From positions 169,733 to 233,732 of the forward strand of contig JARBJD010000096.1 of the NCBI GenBank assembly GCA_033064195.1: 64,000 bases of DNA, read 5' to 3'. Both the position numbers and the translations under genes were made by a program. The DNA comes from Blattamonas nauphoetae. Lineage: Eukaryota > Preaxostyla > Oxymonadida. The notes beneath the pieces are model-generated. The model saw nothing but the letters and a program-made list of their open reading frames with translations. It was not told the DNA's origin and searched no databases. This document shows positions 20,174-31,865 of the stretch, one piece after another; the stretch's first letter is position 1; the number at the start of each line of letters is the position of its first letter.

Positions 20174-22630
20174 TCACGCATCCTTCTCTTGTGGATCTTC
20201 CTTGACTTCTTCTGCCTCATTCTCCTTTTCTTCTTCTCTGGTTTCCTCGGTTGGAGCAGGTTGAGGGTCATCGTTCTTCTTCTCTTCCTTTTCTGCCTCT
20301 TTTTCCGCTTGTTTCGGTTCAGCCGTTTCTCCTTCCTTCTTTTCCTCTTCTTTCTTCTCTTCCTTCTTTTCCTCTTCTTTCTTCTCTTCCTTCTTCTCCT
20401 CTCTCACTACCGCCTTTCTCACAACGTTTCCTGCATTTTCCAATCTCTCCAACTCGTCAATCACGCCCAACTGCTCCTCGAACTCCTCCCTCCACTTCAT
20501 TCTCACAAACTCCCTCTTCACTTTCATCGACGGCGTCATGCACTTGTTCTCCACTCCCCATTCCTCCGCGCAGAGAACAATTCCTTTCGGGATTTCGTAT
20601 CGCTTCACTTGTGTTGGGCATCGATTTCCTGTTTCTTGAATCTGGTGCAAGAACCACGCCATGACTTGCGGATCTTTGACCAAGCTCTTTCGAAGAGCGT
20701 CAGGGGACTCGAATTCTGTCCCTTCTGACTTCACGACAGGTTCGCTTGATCCGGATTTGAGTTGGGCCCGCCAAGCAGCAACAGCGCCATCCCCCCAACT
20801 GCCAGCGCCTGTTTGGGCTTCATTCTCTTCCTTGAAGACTTCGTCCCATTCAGGAACAACAAAGGCGACGAGGGCACATGACGTGGATGGCCCATAAACC
20901 ATAATTTGTTTGACCCATTTACAGTTGTTGCTGAGGGCTGATTCGACCTTCTCGGCGGAAATAAACTCTCCTTGGCTCAGTTTGAAGATATTCTTCTTTC
21001 TGTCGATGATACGGAGCGAATCAGCGTAGGTTGTTGCGTTGGGATCGTCATCGGTCTTATATGGGCCAGGAATCCACATTCCGATATCTCCGGTGTGGAA
21101 GAAGCCATCTTCATCCAGAGCCTTCTGCGTGCTCTCCTCGTCTTTGTAGTAGCCGAGAAAAGTTGTTGGGCCTCCATGGCAGATTTCCCCGCGTGGATGA
21201 GGTGTGTCGGTGACGAGATATCCCATTTCTGGAACTGATTCGAGTCTGATTTCGGAATATCTGTACGGGACACCACAATTTCCTTGATCAAACGCGAGGA
21301 TCTGCCCACATGATGTGGTTGCTGTAGTTTCCGTCAGACCGTACCCTTCTGCGATGATAACACCCAAACACACCGAGAGGAACTCTTGGATGTGATAAGG
21401 GAGTGATGCTGCCCCGTTGTAGACAAGACGGAGTCGGCCCCCAAGTTTTTCTTGAATTTGGCGGAACACAAGGCGATCGGAGAGAGGGGCTGGTTTTCCT
21501 TCGTTGAGGGCTTTGAGCTTTGTTCGGTAGGCGACTTTGAACGCCATCCGGGCAAGGAAGCCCTTTTTCTCGATCTGGCCCGCAATCTTGCCGTAAGTCT
21601 TGGAAAAGACGCGAGGGACTCCGGCCATGATTGTGGGACGAAGAGTGAAAATATCGTCGGTAATTGTGTTCATAGAGCCTGAAAAGAAGCCGATTCCACA
21701 TCCGAAGTGGAGAACAGTGTATTCGAGGACGCGAGCGAAGACATGAGCTAATGGGAGGAAAGAAATCAAATAATCCTGCATGTTGGGAGGGGGTGTTGCA
21801 GCTCTTGTCATCAAGTTGATTGATCCAACTGCAACGGCGTTGTGTGAGATCATCGCCCCTTTGGGAACACCAGTGGTGCCAGATGTGTAGACAATCGTGA
21901 ACAATTGCTCTGGTGTGGGTTCTTGATCTTCCACTGGGTTAGCTTTGCCGAGAGCGATGATATCACTGAATCGATGTGTTGCTCCTTGTGGACATTCAGC
22001 AGAGTTTGATCGGACATCGTCAATGACAATAATATGTTTGAGGAATGGGGCTTGGCCTGATGCTTTGATAGAGACAGCAAATGGGAGCTGTTTTGGTTGG
22101 ACAATGATCGCACTCATGTCCGAGTGAACGACGATAGTTTGGCAGTCTTTTTCTCCATAGCTGTCATACACAGGCACACAAACAAGAGCTTGGCAGGCAA
22201 TGGCATAATCTGCGAGGGACCATTCGACACAGTTTTGTGCCATGATTCCGACCTTGAGAACGAAAATGAGGAATTATAAAGAGATCATACCTTGTCTCCA
22301 GTGACAAGGCCGATTTTACGAAGGCCAGAACCAAAATATGTGATGAGATCGTTGACATCGCGGTATTTAAGCCAGATGTATTGTCCCTGTTGATTCAGAT
22401 GGAGGGTGACAAGATCACAAAACAATAAGAGAAATGATGCATCAAACACGCTTATTGGAGTTGGGGAGATACTCACGATAGCCCAGATGGTCATTATCAG
22501 GGTATCTTTCACAGACCGAACGGATCAATTTCTTTATCGTTAATCCTTCTGGTTGGAAGTACGAAGTGGAATAATACGTCCTGTTCCCAGTTCGGTGGAT
22601 AGGTCCTCGTTCAGGAGTGTGTGAACTCAT
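20174..22630 (-). CDS. Long-chain acyl-CoA synthetase with Lys/Glu-rich C-terminal tail
   Basis: ATP-dependent enzyme joining a long-chain fatty acid to CoA. Exons on the minus strand: about 22477-22630, 22291-22386 and 20174-22252; introns of about 90 and 38 nt. Marks: DNDHLGYRE and QYIWLKYRDVNDLITYFGSG near the N-terminus; the AMP-binding loop YTSGTTGVPKGAMISH; FLPLAHVFAR; GYGLTETTATTSCG; GEICHGGPTTFLGYYKD; FHTGDIGMW; and RKKNIFKLSQGEFISAEKVE. After the catalytic region (ends near WREEFEEQL) come about 100 residues of repeated KEEKKEE-type sequence, unusual for the family and of unknown use. One oddity: with the canonical GT-AG choice at the first intron the reading phase is one base out, so that boundary is unresolved. 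Identity is clear. Confidence 0.92.
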
Positions 22631-22639
22631 TGCTTCACT

Positions 22640-22954
22640 GACGGAATGGAGAACGAGAGTAAACCATACTTCAAGTTCTCACAATGCCAATTGATCGAAT
22701 CCATGGGAAAAGCGTGTCTCATCATCCCCATGATTCATAAGAAATGGCTCTTTACATTACGAGAGGCGTATTTTTTGTGTTTGCGGTTCACAAATGACTT
22801 GAGAAGGATCTGATGAAAAGCGCGATGTTGAATGGGTATTCCACATTAGCCGTGGTGTATTCGGAAACAATAGATGATGGGTTGACGATCAGATTTTTCG
22901 AAATGGAGATTAAAGACCTCACGAAGAGATTGTGAAATGTTCATGATCGGTGAA
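22640..22954. other. Intergenic spacer upstream of the acyl-CoA synthetase
   Basis: A/T-rich spacer between the 5' end of the synthetase gene and the inverted-repeat element; nothing recognised. Confidence 0.4.
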
Positions 22955-23335
22955 TCTGTCAGCGAGCCAATTGGTTGTTGGTTCTCTCACTTTTTTCAAA
23001 GGGTCGGATCTGTATCATTTCAACCCAATGTGATCCTTTTCCTCTTTTATCGTTGCTTTGACAAAAATGAACACTCAATAACACATAATCACAAATTGAA
23101 ACGAACCTCCTTCCACGAAAAGGCATGAATTGAAGAACCACCGTTTGGTTGACCGTTGGTTGAGCCTTTTCCAGTGAGCTATTCCATTGAAACAACACAT
23201 CAATTGTGTTTTTATTACGATTTATTGAGCCTCGTTGTCTTTATTGAATCGTATTGACACATTTCATGAAAACAGCTCTGATCCGACCCTTTGAAAAAAC
23301 CAAAAGAACCAAAAACCAATTGTCTCGCTGACAGA
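22955..23335. mobile_element. 381-bp inverted-repeat element (MITE-like)
   Basis: The ends are 56-bp inverted repeats at 22955-23010 and 23280-23335, matching at about 50 of 56 positions; the outer ends read TCTGTCAGCGAG and the inner ends GGGTCGGATC. The 270-bp core has no coding frame. The size, A/T-rich core and long terminal inverted repeats fit a non-autonomous DNA transposon. I could not define a target-site duplication. It lies about 150 bp beyond the stop of family copy D. Confidence 0.7.
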
Positions 23336-23491
23336 TGGTTTGTCACGAAAAATGAGTTTCTCCTGAACAATCACGAGCAATGAACGAGAAATAGAGCAAA
23401 CGATGCAGTTCGGTGGTGATGAAGTGGCGACGAGAAAGACGCTGGTGTTTGGTCCTTGGATTGCCATGATCCGGTTCAGCTGCTATTCAAT

Positions 23492-24540
23492 CTACTTCAC
23501 ATTCATTCCCAGCAGATTGTTCCATACGATGGTTTTTCTGACGACATTTCGTCCGATTATGCTATCCATGTTGTTGTTCAGTCGCTGTTCAATAATGTCT
23601 TCGATGCCTTCCATTTTCAAACATCGAAGGACTTGATTCCATCGTCGTCGCATTTTTATATCGGTCTTCGTCCATTCAAACTGGGCAGCAGTCATTGAGG
23701 TTATGAACCATCGTATTGTTTCGTAACTTTCGAAATGTGTGAGACAACTTGGAATTTTGAGAAAGATGGGAAGGGTGTGAATGAACCCCATTGTCTGTTC
23801 ATGAAATGGGCATATTTTTAAGACTTCCACAAGGAGGAGGATGTAACGAGAGGATTGCTCGCCATCCACAATCCAATAACAGTGAGTGCACAGATGTCGA
23901 AGATAGACTTCCGATGGCATCAGAACTTGATTGCAGATTGTTTCATGCACTGCTTGTTGTTCTGTAGATTGATATATTGAGAGCTTTGCAAGACCAAGAG
24001 GAGTTGAGATAGAGAGCGCGAGATCAATGATTGTCATGAGGTTAAGGTGAATATCGTCAGCACCAGCGAACGAGAGAGTTAGTGTGTCGAGAGAGGAGAT
24101 GAGTTTAACGATAAGACCATCCTTGACGAGCAGTAGAAGTGTGTTTTCTGTTGAATACAGGACTATTTGAAAAACGAATGCCAATGATGATTTCACGATC
24201 TGTGGAGATGGCAATGAAATCAGTTCAATCACTGATTCAACAAAAGCACTTGACGATTCCAGTTGTGATGAGGGAATGATGCCAAAGATGAATGAATCGA
24301 TGGCTGTCCCAGTCAATAGCCGGATCCGTTCGAACAATGCAACCGCTTTGTCTTCCAGTGAATGACTGAATGCTTGTTTGTTTTTAACCATTTGAACAAG
24401 TGAAAGGTATATCGCCAATCGTTCCGAAATTGTGTCCAAATGTTTTCCATTCCATTTCAGGAAAACTAAAGATGGATGAATCATGAAGTACGAAAATAGG
24501 ACATACGAGAAGGATTAGGTTCAGGAAGAGGCATCGTCAT
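23492..24540 (-). CDS. SPFLNW-family protein, copy D (diverged, one intron)
   Basis: Two exons, 24507-24540 and 23492-24465, with a 41-nt GT-AG intron (24466-24506), give 335 codons; the start is MTMPLPEPNPS. The intron falls just before LFLKWNGKHL, the counterpart of SPFLNWNEEEL, so the intron position matches that of copies E to I and K. Other marks: HETICNQVLMPSEVYLRHLC, WIVDGEQSSRY, CPFHEQTMGFI, LKIPSCLTHFE, CLKMEGIEDIIEQRL and IVWNNLLGMN. It has only moderate similarity to the other copies and no ACCCATAACG box upstream, so it is an older branch. Function unknown. Confidence 0.75.
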
Positions 24541-24749
24541 TGAAGATTGTTTCTCTATTGTGCAAAAATTTGACAAATGAGATACTTTGGTTTGATCAAT
24601 CGAAGAAACTTAAATCGGAGGTTTAACGTGTCTCAATTGTCTTTCTCAAAACAAAACACCGAAACAAGACATAAGAGTAACTCGATTGAATCAATAGATC
24701 AAAAAAATGGAGATTAAACATGCAAGATCAGACTCGATCATCAAATAAA

Positions 24750-27700
24750 TCAGAAGGAGGTGATGCATCGGTTGAAAGGAGGAATTGTGTTGATTTGATA
24801 GACATGAGAGCGAGAGAAGAAGTGCTGGTAGCTGAAAGAGACATAGGAGAGAGAGGATGTGATCGAAAGACCATGATGAACACAAAACGACGAGTGACGA
24901 GAACAATAAATCAAAACAAAGATGAATCCAATCAAAGAAAATGGGTCATACGCGTTGACAGCCATAAGAGGGACCATTCCAGCTCCGAGTGTGAGGACAA
25001 CACAAAGATAAGTGTTGGGAGATGACAGGACTTGATAGAACACGCCGGGGACGTCGGTGAAGAAGGGGACGGTTGTGGAGAGGAAGACGATGACGTAGAA
25101 GACGAGGATGGTGACAGCGGTGGTGATGAGGACGAGGATGCTGCCGGAACTGGAGAGGATGGAGAGAGGGGAGAATCAAGAGGAAGGATGTGGTGATGGA
25201 ATAGAGGAGAATTGAACGAAGGAAGAGAAAAGAGGGTTCGGGGAGAGAGATGAACAATTGGATGGCTGACAAACCGAGTGCACCAGACGCAGACACAAGT
25301 GACGAGTGAGAACACAACAAACTGCATCAGAGTTTCAGAGTGTTCAACAGATGTTGGTTGTCCACCCAAAAAGAGGCCATTGTGGGAGACGAAGAGGAGC
25401 GTAAATACGAGAGAGACTGGAGAGAAGAGAGGAGACAGGAAGAGTGAGGAATGAATGCAGAATCACGGAATAATCCAACAAACACAGAAAAATGATGAAA
25501 AAAAAGAAAACACGTCAGAAATGTCATTTTCACCCTCAACACACTGAATCCTTGATACACAGCCAACAACACCCACGGGATGAATCTCTTCGTCCTCAGC
25601 TGATTCTTCGTCTTTCCTTCCTCATACAGCATTGCATACTTCTCCAACACCCTGTCATTCACTTCCTTGTCCACACAACACATGACGAAGATGGGAAGCG
25701 AGGTATAGACAACGTTGAAGAGAGTTGGGAAGGTTGTGCCCAAAGGTGGTTGTTGCGAATGTTGGGAGAAAAAATTATACAGCAAGAGAACAGTAACGAA
25801 CACAATGTTTTTATAAAACGAGTATTCGATTGTTACTGTTGTTCGGCGTAGATTGTGGTATCCGTGAACACAGAGAAGTCGTTTCAGATGACGAAAAGAG
25901 GGGAGGGCGAAGTCACTGGATTGGGAGGCTTGTGTTCCTTCCTTTCCAATGATCCCAACACCGACATGAGCTTCTGTGATCATCGACACATCGTTCGCTC
26001 CGTCTCCAATCGCCAAACACTTCGAAGCACAGTTGTCTTTGACCATTCGAACGATCAGTGCCTTCTGAATGGGTGAGATTCGACAGCAAATGACAGCTTC
26101 AGAGAGAGAAGCCAGTTTGATGAACAAGCCCTGCAGTTTGACCGAATGGAGGATGGCGTTGATCGCAAACCCATCCACAACAATCGCTTTTCTTCTTTCT
26201 TCCTGAAGTGACTGATCCATTGTTCCATATTGAAGGTCTCGTGTTTGTCCTGTCAGTGTTTGTGTTGACATCAAAACCGACGATTCATTTAACTTGTTCG
26301 TCTGTCGCTTCTTATTCTTCGGTGTCGTCAAACCTTGTCCGTTCGCTGCTCTCGCCATTTCCTGATCGGACACGTTCTGTTTTCTGAGTTCTCGAACCAA
26401 CATCTGCTCAACCAGAGTGAGCAAGACAAGTTGGTCCTCTGTTTGGTTCTTCTCTTCTTTTTTGATTTCCGCTTGGACCTCGCGAGTGCTGCGAGTGCGA
26501 GAGAACACTGGCTTCTCTTTCTTTCGTTGCTGTGTTTGTCCAGGGAACAGCTTGTTCTCGTCGAGAACAAGGCCTTCAGGTGCTTCGTCATCTTCCGATC
26601 CTGCGGTGCGTTTTGGTTGTGCTTTCTCGTATTCTGTTTGTTGATCAGCCAACAACAGCGCGTCCACAGCAATTCGCTTCTCGTCTCGTTTTCTGTCGGT
26701 CTTCTTTGAAACCGACGGCATTGTCGGATGTGGTTGTGAAGGATTTGTTCCGATCAGTGTTTGTGTTTTGCTGTTGAAAACGACTCTTTGATGTCCCAAC
26801 ACTCTCTTTCCGAGCATCTGGTCTTCTTTCTTCCCTTCCGGTGAGCGTGACATGTCTGGAAGCTTCAATTGAACATATTTGTTGTGTCTGTTCCGACTTG
26901 AGAATGAGTGTCGAGATTTGTGTTGGGCTGTTGGGAGTGGATCGTGCATGGATTGTGAATTCATTCCAGACAGGTTCGGATTGCTCTGGTTGACGCTGAA
27001 TCCGTACAGAGGTGATGTCAGTCCAGGGAGGAGTGGAAATGAGTTGGATGGATTGATGGTTGTGATTGGGGAAGGTTTCGGTGTTGGTTGAACAAACTTG
27101 TCTTCCTCCTCATCCCCCAACGGATCCTGAAAGAGTGGTGAGTTCGTCGACGATCTGAGCTTCTGCACCATGTTCTTGTTCCTCTGCATCAAAACGAACG
27201 ACGTGTTCATTCCACCCAACAGATTCGCCTTCGTCCTTTCTCTCATCTTCTTCTCTCTGTATTCCCGCACAATCGAATTTGACGTCACATACACTGGCTG
27301 ACTTCTCTTCGACAGCAGTTTGCTCGCAAAGCCAATTGTCACGGCAGTGTTCTGCTTGTCTCCGGTCAGCACCCACACTTTCAATCCTGCTTCTTTCAGA
27401 AATTCAATTGTGTTGGCACAATCGTCTTGCAGTCTGTCTTCCACACCTGTACACCCGACAAGCTCCATCCCGTGTTCCAGTTTATCAAAACACTCCGCTT
27501 CCTTCTCAGATCTGTTCCGGAGCGCTCGCTGAGCCATGTCGAACTCGCTTTCCCACATTTCGAACTCAGATTCGGACAGCTGGCGAGTGCAGATGCACAG
27601 CGTCCGCAAGCCAAGTCGACTATACTCATCAACGGCTTCACAAACAGCATTGTGAGTCCGGAGCTGTTTGCCGAGGATTTCAAGCCGTTGTTTCAGAGCT

Positions 27701-30700
27701 GATTGGGAGAGTTGGGGGGATTCGAGAGGGATTGGGATTGTGGGTGGAGTGTGTGGGGTGCCGGAAGGGGTTTGTTCGAGTGTTGTGAGGGAGATTTGTT
27801 CATCTGTGTAATCTTTTTCGTCTTCTTCTTTGATCGTTTTGAACAAATTGCGAATATCAGCACGAGCGTTGGACACGAGTGGGTCGTTGATGGACGGATT
27901 CAAATGATTGGACATCAGTTTGTATTGTTCAATTCCTTCCATCGCCCTGTCTCCAATCGTGTCTCCCCCACTCTCCTCTTCACCCGCATTCAACACAGCC
28001 AACTGCTGTCTCACCCTCTCCATCTCTTTCTTCACGTGGACACTGTCAGTCTGACACAATGGGACACACGCGACATCTGCCCCTTTTGTGTAAAGTCGGA
28101 TCGACCCATCACTCAATCGAACAACCACGCTCATTCTCTTCCTTTCCGACGAGAAGGGAAGAACAGCGAGGACGACAACTGGAATCGGCTGTCCATCCAC
28201 CTCTGCTTTTATCATGTTCGGTGTCCGTGCTCGAAATGTCACTCCAAACTTGTTCAGAGCAGTGAGAAGCGCGATTTCGTCGGGTGATGTTGACTGGTAT
28301 TCGATTTCTTTCGGAGTGTTTTGTGCCTGTGCAGTGGCAACACTTTCTCCATCCTTTGGTTCGCCTGTTGGAGATGTGGGAAGTCCTGATGCGATCGAAT
28401 TATCTGAACCGCGTCCTCTGCCACGGGAGAAGGAGAGACGAGGTCGTTGTTTCTCTTTTGGGGTGTGTGGGTCAGTTTCGTTTGGTTCGGAGTCAGATCC
28501 AGGGTCTTGTGAGTGTGATCGTTGTTCATGTTCGTGACTCGGAGCTGGAGAGATAGAACTGGTTGCACTGCGTCGGGAACGGGAGAGGAAGGAGGTCCGG
28601 CGGATTCGAGTGAAAGATGAGAAGAGAGCTGACAAATTAAAACCATGTTTGGGCTTGATCCCTTCTCGCTTCGTTGTCACATCCGACTGAGCGTCGTGAC
28701 AGTACAAAAGACAGTTTATAAAATGCACGATGTTGTATTCGGGCGATCCAGGCAAGTTCGTGTTGAGGGGAGTGCGTGATGGAGGCGTTGCAGGAATTGA
28801 TGTATTTGTTGTGATTGCGAGATATGTGGGTGGAGGAGCCTGTACTGATGGATGTGGACTGGGGGTGGGAAGGGCGGGATAAGCAGGAAGCGAGGAAACC
28901 GGTGCGAAAGGAGGGGCAAAAGGGGAGATTTGGGTGTCGGGAACGGGGGAGTCTGTAGGGAGATTCATGGTATGTGATGTGGGAATAAGCCATGTCGAAT
29001 GAGATATAGGTCGAGTGGGAGTGTCGGTTACATGAGTAGGGACAGTGGGAGAGAGAGAAGATTGTGAGACCGATCCCACTGATTTCTTGGACAGATTTTG
29101 CGGATGTGGAGGGGTTGAAACAGAAAATGACGGAGAAAACGCCACAGATCCAGTTCCATGTAAAAGTTGGGGCGGTGACGAGGGTCTAACAGCTTGTGTT
29201 GATTCTTGATTTGAACAATCCGTGAAAACAGTAACGGCGTCCTCGAAAGGTTTTGTGTCAGATAACGTTGCCTGTGCAGCACCATCTTCCAAATGATGCA
29301 GATTATCGGTCAGTGAGGCTGAGAGATCTCCGAGCTTGTATTTCTCCGTTCCGATCGTGCAGAGTTTGAAAATCATTTCATTTGCGGTTAGTGTGCCGGT
29401 TTTATCAGTGAATATATGATCAATGACACCAAGTTCATCCGTCAATTCTGATGATCGGACAATAGTTCCTTTTTTCTCTCCATCATCAGGATTTTTGGGA
29501 TCGGCTGGTTCAATCATTTTCTCGTCCATTTGCAGGAATACTGTCTGAACGGCGTGTCCAACCTCAACTGTGACGAATAGGGACATGGGGATCGCATAAT
29601 TGTAGTACACAATGAAAGAGATGAAGTCCACGAAGAAAGAGAAAAAGTGTGGTTCATGTAGGAACAGATAGGGATGTGTTTTCACGCGAAACTGGACAGA
29701 AAAGGAAAGAGAAAGATAAGAAAGCAGATGAGAAGAGATATAATTGATAAAGAAGTCAATGACAACTGAATAAACCTTCATCATGTGGCTCAAGGTTGAA
29801 CTCAGGACAATCAGCACCATCAATGCAAGAACGATCATCATAAGAACACGGTTCATAGACAGCTGAAGTGCCGTGGTCTTACTTGTCGGCTTTTCAGTGT
29901 TGAGTCTGATCTTTGTTTCGGGTCCGGTGTAGACGACCAAGCCCAGAGAATAGTTTGTGGTTTTGATAAAGGAACCCTTCAACAAGAAGTGTGGTTCTCC
30001 GAAACTGACAGTCCGAATTTGAGTCTCCTCCACAAAATCGATTGTTGCAGTGAACTGAGAGTGAGCGAATAATGCAATGAATATTAGAAAAAAGAAGAAA
30101 GGATCAAAATAACGAGTAATATGAAGACATACATTCGATAGATGCCGATTGGGAGGGCATGTGCGCACTGTAGCCTTCCATTTTGACATGGTGTCACCAA
30201 GCTGAATTCCTTTGGTTTCTGTGCCATAAAAATGGTTTGATGTGGTTTGATCTCGAAGAAGGACATCAGGACCGATCACTAAACCTGAGAAATGGTGAAA
30301 ATAGAGCGATATTGACAGACCGAGTTTGTCGAGGATAACCGGATGAGACTGCTTTATTTTGATGCTCGTTTCGCCATCAAGATTCATTGTATTGATGTAC
30401 GCGACACCAAATTCGTTTGACGTGGAAAGTAGGATACAATCTGCAGGGACTTCGGTGTTACTGAACGATTGATTGATGTGAAAGGGAAGATACCTTTCAA
30501 GGATAATGTAATCACCAACTTGGAGATCTTTAGTTTTAATGTGAACGAATTTCGAGTCTCTATACGCCATGACAAGTTGAGAGTTCACTTTGCTGTCATT
30601 CCTGTGGCGTTTGATGTCTTCAAATGCATCTTTAACCATGGTCACTCCCAGAATGAAGGCATAAGGGAGAATGCTCATGACTGGATTGTATATGTTAAAC

Positions 30701-30951
30701 CATGGGCTGAGAAACAGGGTGGGAGTGAGAAAGAGAAGAGCCTACAGCAGGTTGACGACCATCGTAAAAAGAAAGAAGATATTGGACAACTTCCGATGTT
30801 GTTCAAGAATGTTTTTTGGAAAGAAGGTGAGAGGAGTATATCGTGTTGTACGGATGGTGTTTAGAGGATAGTTTTGTCCTACTGTGCGGTCATTTAATTC
30901 AAACACACGATCTTGTTGAACTTCCTCCTTCTGCTGTCGACGAAATGGCAT
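24750..30951 (-). CDS. P4-type ATPase, phospholipid flippase, 8 exons
   Basis: Moves aminophospholipids across membranes using ATP. Exons joined in frame (minus strand): 30746-30951, 30494-30706, 30321-30460, 30133-30284, 29776-30054, 25545-29691, 25275-25416, 24750-25149, about 1892 codons; the two last donors are inferred. N-terminal mark [20 protein letters not shown] and [10 protein letters not shown]; actuator loop DGETSIK; phosphorylation loop [33 protein letters not shown] in the nucleotide domain; [26 protein letters not shown]; then membrane helices with [25 protein letters not shown] and [14 protein letters not shown]. Unusual: about 200 disordered Ser/Pro residues follow the phosphorylation loop, and about 250 low-complexity residues lie in the middle of the nucleotide and P domains, making it longer than the usual 1100-1300. 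The gene shares a very short upstream region with the gene on the plus strand. Confidence 0.92.
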
Positions 30952-30956
30952 AGTAA

Positions 30957-31688
30957 GTGATCAAATGCCAAGGAAAATTGTCCGGACGCGACCTGTCGTC
31001 AAGTCTCGCCCACAAGAAAACCAAAACATGGAGTGCCAGGGGTAAACAGCATGAAATGTCCATCGATTCATCGGATGGATCTTATTTTTGTCTTTTTCTC
31101 CATTCTGGAGCACAGGAACAGTGTTTTCTGCCCCATCTATCAATTTCCTGCTCTCAAACTCAAATTTCTGGCACATCTTCACAACGCCTTATCTTCATGC
31201 AAGCCTCGTCAATACGTGACTCCCCTCGATCCACTTCTTTGAATCAACCAGACACTCATCTGGACCCAACAACTCATCCAAAAGAGGAACAATCTCTTGT
31301 CAGTCCACTCATTGTCTCCCCAAATCAGCGAATATCCTTGAGAAAAGCAGCCAAGCTTTCTTGGACAAATGCAAAACATCACAGAAAGGAAGGATTGATG
31401 CCTTTTATCCATTCCTTCCATCCACTCACTTTAGCATTCACACAAAAAATCAGCGACGCGGTAAGACCCTTATTTGTTGCACTTTCCCGGAAATTCTCTC
31501 AATGGGAACTCCGTCGAAAAGCACAAAAACGAGGAACTTGTCCTCCATCTCCCTTTTTGGAGGTCTTCCTCACTCCTCAAATCACGCCTGAACCAACACC
31601 TCATACGCAAAGTGTGAAGCATCGTCCAAAATGGGAGCTTGCGGAAATGGAGCGAGACAGAGTGATCGGAAGTGGGATTGGTGCGTAG
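30957..31688 (+). CDS. Hypothetical Ser/Pro-rich protein, possibly partial
   Basis: Open frame of 243 codons on the plus strand. It opens only 5 bases from the start of the flippase gene, so the true start is probably internal, for example ATG at 31054 ([11 protein letters not shown]), or an upstream intron exists. The later part ([38 protein letters not shown]) looks coding; the first part is low in helix-forming residues. The end near 31676 has a possible donor (GGTGCG), so further exons may lie in 31700-31860. Not recognised. Confidence 0.4.
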   Translation: MIKCQGKLSGRDLSSSLAHKKTKTWSARGKQHEMSIDSSDGSYFCLFLHSGAQEQCFLPHLSISCSQTQISGTSSQRLIFMQASSIRDSPRSTSLNQPDTHLDPTTHPKEEQSLVSPLIVSPNQRISLRKAAKLSWTNAKHHRKEGLMPFIHSFHPLTLAFTQKISDAVRPLFVALSRKFSQWELRRKAQKRGTCPPSPFLEVFLTPQITPEPTPHTQSVKHRPKWELAEMERDRVIGSGIGA

Positions 31689-31865
31689 GCTTCGATCGTC
31701 GGTTCGTGATCCTTCTCATTGTTTCTGTATTTGTCTTTCACTCACTTTCATATCTATTCTGCTTGTTTTGACAATGATTGGAGATATATCAAAAGTAGTT
31801 AATCAATCATTTCTCATTGCACTTTTACCGGTCCCATTCTTAATTCCACACATCAGATCCAATTC

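Noticed and set aside
28254-28646. Plus- and minus-strand frames inside the flippase region
   Set aside because: Out-of-frame readings of the flippase's low-complexity insert.
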